Of a DNA stretch of 64,000 nt, positions 51,837 through 64,000 are shown piece after piece. The position numbers and the translations under genes are program-made. The stretch spans positions 868,001-932,000 of the forward strand of contig JAQSEB010000032.1 in assembly GCA_030063045.1 (NCBI GenBank), read 5' to 3'. The stretch is from Pratylenchus scribneri (lineage: Eukaryota > Nematoda > Chromadorea > Rhabditida > Pratylenchidae). Below the pieces are notes generated by a model, which was given only the letters and a program-made list of their open reading frames with translations, had not been told where the DNA came from and did no database searches. Within the stretch, counting starts at the first letter, position 1; each line of letters opens with the position of its first letter.

Positions 51837-52943
51837 TTGAGGAAGGAAAATAATTGGCAAAATAACAACGAAAACCGAGTAAAAATATAAATTCGACTCC
51901 ATTTCCGTTCATTCATTCATATCATTTTTTATTTTCAATTCTGCTTATTTTTATACTTCCATTACCATTTTTATACTCCCAATTTTGCACAATAAAACGA
52001 TACAAAAATAAAATTGATAAGAAAAAATGACAAAATGAAATTGGCAACAAAAATGAGCAAATTGTTGGATTGGATGAACTTTGTGCAAAATTGCAACAAA
52101 AAAAGGGAGGGGGAATATGGTTTAAATGGGATAGTTCTTTGAGTTGACAATTATATATGTTCTTTTCGGGGGGGAATAACAATAAATAATTATTTCTAAA
52201 ATATGCATAATTTGCCCCTCATTTTCTCCTAATTTGTAAGTTCCGTACACATTTCCATTCTTTCTCACTTTTTTGGTTGTTTGTCTTTTTTTCTTTAGTT
52301 TCCATTTTTGGATTCACTAAATTTGGAATTTTCGACCTTTTCCATCCATTTTTGTGCCCCAATATGGCTTTCCATCCTTCCATTCCATTTTCCTCGTCCA
52401 TCCCCCACATCCGCGTGGACCAAAAGCCAATCCCCTTTGGCCAAATCCCTTTCCCTCTGGTCCAATTCCCTTCCAAATGCGGCCCCAGCTGCTGCTATGG
52501 CCTTTTTTACACCAACAATTCTTCATTCAACCATTCGGCCACACTCTTTCTTTGGCTTTCCCTTTTTGTGGCCTTCCACCAACATCCGAAGCCCCCAACG
52601 ATCTTTGCTCGGACGAATGAGGGTAATATGGGAAGAAGAGGAAGAGGGAGGAGTGCTTTTTGGGGAGAATAAAAAGGAGAATGGCAAACAAAGGAAATGG
52701 AAGGGAAGAAGAAGAAGAAGGGCCCTTTTTCCTACTTGGATGGATGGATTGAATGACTGCGCCCTCGGGCGTTGGTTGATGAATGAGGGCAACAGAATTG
52801 GAGGGAGGGAATCGTAAACAGGCAGAGGACGCGTACGGTCCTTCCTTCCTTCTGCCGCTGATGAAGCCACCACTGTTATTAGCAGCAGATTCATTCTCAT
52901 CGTTGACGACGACCACCACAAATTCGTCTTCCTCCTCTTCCCG
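51837..52943. other. Intergenic DNA downstream of the transporter
   Basis: About 1.1 kb: first AT-rich 3' flank, then C/T-rich and A/G-rich blocks (52260-52730) that produce long open frames on both strands. These show no domain, no conserved motif and no splice logic, so no gene is called. Confidence 0.4.
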
Positions 52944-53123
52944 ATGAGAATTCTCTGCCTTCTTCCATCCATTTCTCTTCCATTCTCGAATACTCTTCTT
53001 TTCGTTCTTTCTCGACTCACATCAGTTGCCTTCAACGTCGACTTGTCCTTCGCCTCGAATAATCCAGCTGTGCATAAAATCGACAGCCCCCGGCCCCATT
53101 CGTCCTTCCTTCTCTACATATAG
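52944..53123 (+). CDS. Uncertain exon with signal peptide
   Basis: An ATG opens 59 codons: MRILCLLPSISLPFSNTLLF is a fair signal peptide and VAFNVDLSFASNNPAVHK follows, ending at TAG 53121. The FNVD start right after a signal peptide recalls alpha-integrin and related ectodomains, but the next conserved block (FGYSV) is not found downstream. A GT within CCAGCTGTGCATAAA could act as donor. It could be a first exon of an unseen gene or chance. No function is assigned. Confidence 0.22.
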   Translation: MRILCLLPSISLPFSNTLLFVLSRLTSVAFNVDLSFASNNPAVHKIDSPRPHSSFLLYI

Positions 53124-54987
53124 CCCATTTTCCATTCGAATCCCTTGCGCCCAACGCTTCCATTCTCCCCCAAAGCGCATTTCCATTTTGCCTCCCCTCG
53201 AGGGATGCGGCGCTGTGACTGAAAAAAGGGAAATGAGAAAGGAGGGCCGGGGCAAATAAATGGAGGCTGAAGGCCGCAGAACGGCCTCAATTCTCCATTG
53301 CCCACATTTTATATTACCATCCATCCCTTTTTAGGTTGGAATCAGCTGAATTTTGAACCTTCAATTGGGAATTGGAATGAATGCGTCCAAATGTTCGCTC
53401 CTCCCTTCATAATCCCAAAAAGATGAAAGGTCATTACGCCGATTCAATCCCTTCCAATTTTGGATCCCCTAAAGCAAATATCCCCCAAAGTTTGGCCACT
53501 CAAAATTCCCTATCCTTCCTCTGCAAAATTTATTTATTTTCCCAAATAAATTGCAAATCCCCCTCTTCCCTAATTGCATCATTCTTCACCAATTTTCCCA
53601 TCAATTTCCACTCTATCATGATGATTCCCCCCTCCAGGCCATCGTAAAGTTAACGTGGCCTAATGTAAGAAATAAGTAAAAGAGGCAAAGACAACTGACT
53701 CAACCAAACCAAACTCCCCAAATATTCCCCCAATTCATTCATTCATCACAGTAGAAGCAAAAGCAACAAAGTTAGCTGCCAGCCGCCTTTTCATTCCCTC
53801 CATTTACTCATCCTTGTTGGTTGCCCAAACTTGTTATTCCATGGATGGCCTTCCCTTCCCCCTTTCATAATCTCGCATATTTCCCTCCCTCCATCCATAC
53901 TTTTGGCCATTTTGAATTAACATTCTCGAATTTTCTAATAAACAATCAACAAGAGAAAATGGAGGAAATGGGCCCCCATCCATAATTCTGATGCAACATT
54001 TGGCCCAGCCAAATCAACATCAACCAACCCACCACAACAACTCATTTTCCCCATAAAGTCTCATTGGATGGCCCCCGGAGGTCTGCTGATTCTTCCCACT
54101 TTTCCTGGACCCTCCCCTCCCCCTTTGTCTCCTTCCAGCCATTCTCGTGACAACCTTCCCCTCCGGCCCCCCAACTTTCCTTTCCTCTTCCAATTTTGTC
54201 CCTTCCGATATCACGGGGCCATTTCCCTCCTCCCCATCCATCCCAGAGGAAAAAAGGTAATAAAAATGAATAAATGAATGGGCCAATGGCCAATTTTTTG
54301 GAATTTCCAGCCAATTGGTTTGGATGTTTCAGGCAATTTTCTTTCCTCTCTCTCTTCTTCTGATCGAATGGAAAAGGTTTTGGCCAAAACGAATGGCGCG
54401 GAAAACTACCATATAGGATGGGAAGGAGAGGGAGGATATGCCCATTTTAGTCAACCTTCTATGGCCATTGTTCCTTTCCACTCTTTCCGGCAGCCGCCTC
54501 CAATTCTGCCTCCATTTATTTCCCATTCCAAAAAAGGACAAAGCCTCCATTCCTCTATCAAATTGCCTCAATTCCCCCAATGCCATTCTCCAATTTCCCA
54601 ATCGTCCATTCCCCCCACCCCCATTTCATCCATTCATTCATCCATTTTCCCCCGACCCAACCCAAATTCTCCCATCCGCGCTTTTTCCATCCAATCCGAC
54701 ATTCCCTCTTCCAATCCATTTTTATCCATTCAATTCCCTTAAATCCGCAGATCAGCCTTCTCCTCGCCTCCAACCCCGCCCCCGTAGACCAGCCAGCCAG
54801 CCAATCTGAATCTGAATTCGTCCATTTTTCGATCAGCATTTGGCCAAAAACAATTAGGAAAAAGGCCGCCAACCAGCCAAAGGTTCGGTTCGGTTTTAGA
54901 CTAGCGACGAAAGGCAGCCGAGGTGAACAAAAACGAATAAACGGGTAGAGGAGTGAATAAAAAGGCGAAAAACAACAAAAAAGGAGA
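53124..54987. other. Intergenic region upstream of the MNK gene
   Basis: About 1.9 kb with long C/T-rich stretches (53400-53640, 54060-54250, 54540-54760). CCAGCCAGCCAGCCAA lies at about 54789-54804. The last 100 bp before the MNK start are purine-rich. Probable promoter and 5' UTR DNA; no gene is supported. Confidence 0.4.
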
Positions 54988-58979
<3,992 letters not shown>

Positions 58980-61839
58980 AACGGGATTCAACCTTCAATT
59001 CAACTCTTCTTCTTCTGCTTTGCACCATCCATCCATCCTTCTTCACTGCACTTCCAACCAATCTTCAATGCTTCCATTTCTTCTTATCAAATTGCCTTAA
59101 AAAGCCATCAACATCGACTCAAATCACGAATTCAATTTGGAATTGGAAAAGAATGAATGAATATATTATTTGCCATAAACTAAATTATTGTCAATTATTT
59201 TATCAAAATATCATCAAAATCAAATAATAATTTATTCATTGTATTTCTTTTCCCATAATTCGTTGATTTGTTATTCCATCTTCCGTCAATCCCGAATCTT
59301 AACCTTCCTTCCCATCCTAAATCCAACGAAAATGTACACAAAAACGGTCTCTCCTTGCCATTTCTCCTAAATAATTTTTTTAGTAAAAATCAAAAAAATC
59401 TACTTGCACTTCCTCCTTCCCCTTTCCATCCAATTTGGTCTCTTTTAATTTAGCAATAAATCCCCCAACCCATTCCCCTCAATCCTTTGTGTTTTGTCGG
59501 CCTAATCCTCCCTCCATATTTGCATCATTTTCCTCAAAATCGAAAAGACATCGCCTCCCCCTCATCAAATTGTGTTTTATTTTAATTTATTTTCAATTAA
59601 AAAATAGCCAATTATTTTATTTTGAGTTGTTCTCATTTAAAATTACAATATATATTTTTTTATTCCTCTGTTTTATGTTCTCGGGAACCAAAAGCCAACA
59701 ATGTGTAAATATAAATAAATAAAACGAAACCATCCTCCGACCATTTTATTTTTAATGCAATTCACAAAAAGGTCCCCCATTTATTCCTCAATGTAATTTA
59801 TTGTATTTATTATTTTTTTTTTAATAATTATAGAAAAATTGGGGAAAGAATTGCCTACTCATAAAAAAATTTGGAATTCCTTTTAAACCATTTTTGGCAA
59901 TTCTTTCCTCAAGCAGTCCCAACAAAATCCACGAAAATGCGCAAAAATAAATCCAACGGGACTTGTTGATTTTTCTGTTCCCCAAAACTGTTATCCCATT
60001 CATTTTCCCCCTTTCTTTTGTTCTCCTTCCAAATCCCATTGCGGGTTCGCGCCCTCCAATCAACAAAAAAGATCACCGGCGGCGCCCAAATCTGCCCTCT
60101 CATCTGTCAGGAAGATCTCTGCAGGCAGACGCTCAAAAAAGGATCATCGTTGGATATTTCCATTAAATTTGTATTCAACATCCAACGATCCCCCTTCCCT
60201 TCATCCTCCCATCAATTTTGCCTAAAGCCTAATCAAAAAAAAATAAACAATTTGTTTGCCTTATTCCCGAAAAACCACAAAAAATTGAATGAATAAATAA
60301 AAAGTTTTTAGATGAATAAGATTTGTGGTTTTTCCTTTATAAATATCCCAAAAAAAAAGATTAAAATTTACAAAAAATAGGGTAATCATCGATGTCCATA
60401 TTTCCATTACCGTAATATTCCTTGTTGGGCCTTATGCCCTCTAGCAAAATTGAATAAAATGCCTTCCTTCCTTCATCAATCCAATCAAATTCCAAAATTC
60501 ATTCTGTGCATTCCTTTGGCACAAATTCAACAAAATTAATTATAAATTCAGTCAAATCAAAGTCCATCAATTTGTTTTTAGTCCTTCTCATTTTCCACCA
60601 GCCGGTCCATCCTTTTTTTTGTACCCCTACCCAATTTTGCCCAATTATTCATATTGAATTGTAGAAAAGATCGCCAAAATGATTTGGATTGATCGACCAA
60701 ATTAGCTTAAATTATTAGAACAAAAAAGCACAAAAACGCGCCGGCCTTTCTCCGACACAAACCCAAGCAGGCAGCGAATGGGCCCAATTCGAATCCATCC
60801 ATTCATTTGGGCCAAATAGCCGCTTCCATTCCCCTAAATTGCCTTTTAGTTCCCATTTTACATTATTTATTGTTCATTTTTGAGTGCCCAATCCAATCCC
60901 AAGATTCACCTTTCGTCGAAATAAATTGTTTTTGGAACTCAAAATGGACATTCCAATTCCCCTCTCTTTCCTCCTCAAATATAACCTCAAATTGTGTCGT
61001 CTTTTACCCGGGAATCGTCCGGCCTCGTTTTGTTCGTTCTTTCAATAAATTAGCAAAAAATATTCACATCAATTTTTTGGGCATTTTTGGGCAAACAAAA
61101 ATCGGGCGGCGGACGAATTTCTTCAATTTAATTATTATAATTAATTAAAATGGAATCATCCATCAAAAATGATCCATTTTAATCCTCCAAATCTTTCCAT
61201 TAAAGAAGATATTTTTGCAAAAAAATCAACATCCTTCATATTTGAATTCATCCAAAAAATGATTGTGAATGAATGAATGACCACCAAATAAATTTCAATT
61301 TTGTATTTTTTCCATTTCTCATTTTCCAACAATTCCCAGTTCATTTTTATTAAATTTGATGATAATCATCAAAAAATGATCAATCATTTTTTATTTACGT
61401 ATAAATTGGATGAATGAATAAAGTTGAAAATAGTAGAAATTTGTTATTTTGGGGGAGGGAAATTTTATATTTATGTATTCGATAAATTGGCCACATTTTA
61501 GTGGGCAACTTTGTGATGTTCCTTTGGATGGGCTGATCGCATGTGTGTGGATTTAATTCAACTGGATTTGCCATTCCAAAACTCGTTCTCCCCCTAAACT
61601 CGTCTTCCATGATTTGAATCTTCATTTCCGGCATCCTTAAAAGGTGAAAAAGAGGATGGGCATCATCAACCTTGAGAGAGGAGGATCTTTAAATTTAAAT
61701 GAGATCACACCGGTTTTTATCTGCTTAATCCCCTCCAATTTGATTCGCCTCATAAAGGTAGGGTTTATCTTCTCCATTCCATTTTCATTCTTTACTCATC
61801 CTTCATCCAAAATATTCCTAATAATTTAAATTCTCTCCA
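58980..61839. other. Long intergenic region downstream of MNK
   Basis: About 2.9 kb of AT-rich, T/C-biased DNA including the MNK 3' UTR, with AATAAATAAAACG at about 59711 and others. A stretch at 60030-60200 has a slightly coding-like frame (ITGGAQICPLICQEDLCRQ) but no start, splice context or recognised family. I call no gene. Confidence 0.4.
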
Positions 61840-63914
61840 ATGTCATTATTGGCAATATTAGCCTTACTCCCTTTGATCATTGCATTTGGCCAATCCACCC
61901 ATCAAAATGGCCAAATTCACTCATTTGGCTGTGCCCAATTCGTGGAATGTGAACGACAATTGATGGAAATGCACAAAAATTGTACAGAACGATCGAGAAA
62001 AGAAATTGGCAAAAAATGTGGATTGGAGGAGGAATTCAAGTAAAAAAAGGATTAGGGGTCAAATTGATGAAAACAATTCAAAGGGAATTGGCACGGCTGG
62101 GCGAACAAAGATTTGCCAAATTTGAGGAATGTTTATTGGGTGGGAATGGGACGAAAATTGAGGAAAATGGATGCTGGAAAGGAAACAAAAATGGAATTGA
62201 AAAGCAAAAACAACATAAAGGGGAATGTTGGATTAGAATGGCGGAATTGAGAAAGGCAAATATCTCATTTAAAATTAGCATAATTTACCCCACTTAAAGA
62301 AGTGCCATTCTATGAAGGAATGTTGCCCGTCAAGCAAAAGGTCAATCCCTCCAAATGCTAATAATGCAATTATAATTCCCTCAGTTGTATTCAATTGTTG
62401 GCCAAATCTGATTCCAGCAATGCCCTTCGGCGCCATCATAAATTAATCAACCAAAAAACACTCAAATGTCGGTCAATTTCCCCTTTGAAAGTTCATTCGG
62501 CTCTGACTAAATGGAATGTGGGGGAATTGGGCCAAAAGAAAGTGGGTCAAATGAAAAATGAAACAATTTCGGCCCGTCTTGAATATTTTGAAAAAGTTTT
62601 GCGAACATTGGAGCAACGAGCCAATTCAAAAATGGATCCACCAAATTGGATGGCCCAAATGGCCGCAAATTCACCAATTCCTTCGCAATTTATGGCCGAA
62701 CATCAACCAAAAGGCATTTTCCCCGCCAACCGTCGGATTCAGAGGGAAAGGAAGGCGGCAGCCGCAGTTCAACAATTAATTGGCCGAAGGCAAACTCAAT
62801 CCTTTGCCATTCCCCCTTCGGTTGATTTACATCGAATGAGGGTACGTGAAATGGCATGGGGATGGGGATACAGTACATATTCCATTTTCATTCGAAGATA
62901 TTCGCCGCACGCCCAAAATTGGCCAAAACTTTTGGTGCATTGGAACAAAGAAGGCGAAATTTAATGCGGGGAATGAAATCAGAATTGGACACATTTGGAA
63001 GGGAATTGGCAAAAAGAAAGAAAATATTTGGAGTGAAAAATGTCCAAAAGAATAATGGAAAATTGACAACAAAAGGTTGGCAAAATTTGGCGATGGATTT
63101 CGGATATTTAATCAATTTAAGCAGTTGATTTGGCTAAATCCCCTACAAATGCCAACATTCAATCAATTTTAACAATTTCGCCCACAAAAATTCCTACATC
63201 CACCTCCTCAATTTATTCGCCTTTCAGAATTTTCCCCCAAATTTGGCTTTCGACAACGCCTCCTCCACCCCAGTTTGAACAAGTACAAATTTTGCCTGCC
63301 GAAATGGGGACAACCCCGATTGGGCCAATGACCAATTTGGAGGAAATTGATACGAACAAGGGGAAAATAAAAAATGGAATAATGAAAAGAATTGGGACAA
63401 CAAAAATTGAATTGAAATTTGGCAATGAGAAAAGGAGGAAAATGAATGGAGGAAGACATTTTGGGCATTCAAAAATGTTGAAAAATGTGAGTGGAAATGG
63501 AAATTAGGGGATAAATTGAGTAAATTAAAGGCAAAAAAGGTGGAAATAACGTGGATGAAAGGAAATGGAAACAAAGGTGGCAAATTATTGGGAGCCAAAA
63601 TTCATGCAGGAATGGCAGGAAAAGTGAATGAAAAAATGGAAAAAAAATTTAAATATATTCAGGCAAAAGTGGGTCTAAAGCCAAAGGAAATTCGTCGATC
63701 GCCTCAAAAATTGGTGGCCTCCAATTTGACTGTTCCAAAATTTTGGACAAAAATGAAAAATGGATGGGCAGAATTGGAGGAATTGAGGAGGGAATTGATG
63801 GAACAATTGGAGAAATTCATTGCAAAAAATGGGAAAAATGAGGCAAAAAATGGGGCGGAAAATAATCGAGAATCGAATAGGATAAAAGAGAAAAATGTGG
63901 GCCTTGTGGAATGA
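61840..63914 (+). CDS. Unrecognised secreted protein, Cys-rich N-terminal region and basic C-terminal region
   Basis: Seven exons (61840-62039, 62084-62255, 62300-62340, 62385-62841, 62898-63075, 63125-63486, 63531-63914) join in phase to 598 codons. This makes the model strong although no family is recognised. Residues 1-18 are a signal peptide (MSLLAILALLPLIIAFGQ). Residues about 30-140 carry about twelve Cys in helical, charged sequence: FGCAQFVECERQLMEMHKNC, FEECLLGGNG, GCWKG, GECWIRMAELRKKCHSMKEC and CPSSKSCIQLL. This recalls nematode Cys-helical secreted domains. The middle is Gln/Ala-rich (KAAAAVQQLIGRRQ), then Pro/Thr/Ser-rich (TTPPPPQFEQ). The C-terminus is a Lys/Glu-rich helix (WAELEELRRELMEQLEKFIA). 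The second intron has a GC donor (62256). It is a secreted or extracellular-matrix candidate; function unknown. Confidence 0.75.
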
Positions 63915-64000
63915 ATAATTTACTTAAATTAATCAATTTAATAATATTTCAATAAATTCGGGAAATTTTAAAATCAGAATAAGGAAAAAACACAAAAAAA

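Noticed and set aside
52300..53040. Long open frames on both strands downstream of the transporter
   Set aside because: The DNA is strongly purine/pyrimidine-biased, which removes stop codons. There are no motifs, no consistent splice sites and no hydrophobic or domain pattern.
60018..60296. Cys-containing frame with ITGGAQICPLICQEDLCRQ
   Set aside because: It looked like a ribosomal S18 or zinc-ribbon fragment, but it lacks a start, splice context and the expected neighbours. Similarity is too weak.

Overview
This window looks like nuclear DNA of a nematode. The sequence is AT-rich, and genes are split by many very short introns (about 31-60 nt, mostly GT...TTTTAG or TTAAG). Several genes lie head-to-tail on one strand with gaps of 12 to about 260 bp, and a splice-acceptor AG sits only 4-11 nt before the start codon of the downstream genes. 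That is the layout of operons resolved by spliced-leader trans-splicing. Nematode-typical families (a transthyretin-like secreted protein, a multi-exon GILT, a P-glycoprotein) agree with this. I cannot name the species. All proteins below were assembled by joining exons by eye. Where exon lengths were summed and the total was a multiple of three, I treat the model as strong.

Layout. 1-162: 3' end of a coiled-coil gene. 401-1554 (-): SARAF. 1905-2301: fold-back mobile element. 2320-9598 (+): tight run of heparan-sulfate 6-O-sulfotransferase, TRAPPC5, a UPF0390 protein and mitochondrial DNA polymerase gamma. 9774-15287 (-): LMBR1-family membrane protein, GILT thiol reductase, CDK10. 15651-19587 (+): P5C dehydrogenase ALDH4A1 and EMC2. 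19986-20822: 29-nt minisatellite. 21057-22031 (-): paired-domain protein with only the RED half. 22921-23625 (+): four-TM MARVEL-like protein. 23797-24504 (-): tail-anchored RING protein. 25062-27777 (+): WDR33. 27833-28539 (-): mitochondrial bL20m. 28934-30552 (+): beta-1,4-galactosyltransferase family. 31212-31843 (+): transthyretin-like protein. 31888-34757: satellite with higher-order structure. 35064-39197 (-): Na/K-ATPase-like protein with every catalytic motif destroyed. 40622-42502 (-): CSTF1. 43181-45083 (+): TRIAP1, MED10 and mL43, nearly without spacers. 46374-51836 (+): full ABCB transporter. 54988-58979 (+): MNK kinase with a 2.2-kb first intron. 61840-63914 (+): unrecognised secreted protein of about 597 residues.

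Functional links. Mitochondrial functions recur (POLG, ALDH4A1, bL20m, TRIAP1, mL43), as do 3'-end processing of mRNA (WDR33, CSTF1) and secretory-pathway or ER functions (SARAF, HS6ST, TRAPPC5, EMC2, galactosyltransferase). Operon grouping follows the usual nematode pattern of housekeeping genes that need co-expression rather than pathway partners.

Most interesting: the intact but catalytically dead P-type ATPase-like gene, the zero-gap TRIAP1-MED10 gene pair, the RED-only Pax-like protein without a homeodomain, the unassigned 597-residue secreted protein, and two kinds of ordered satellite DNA.
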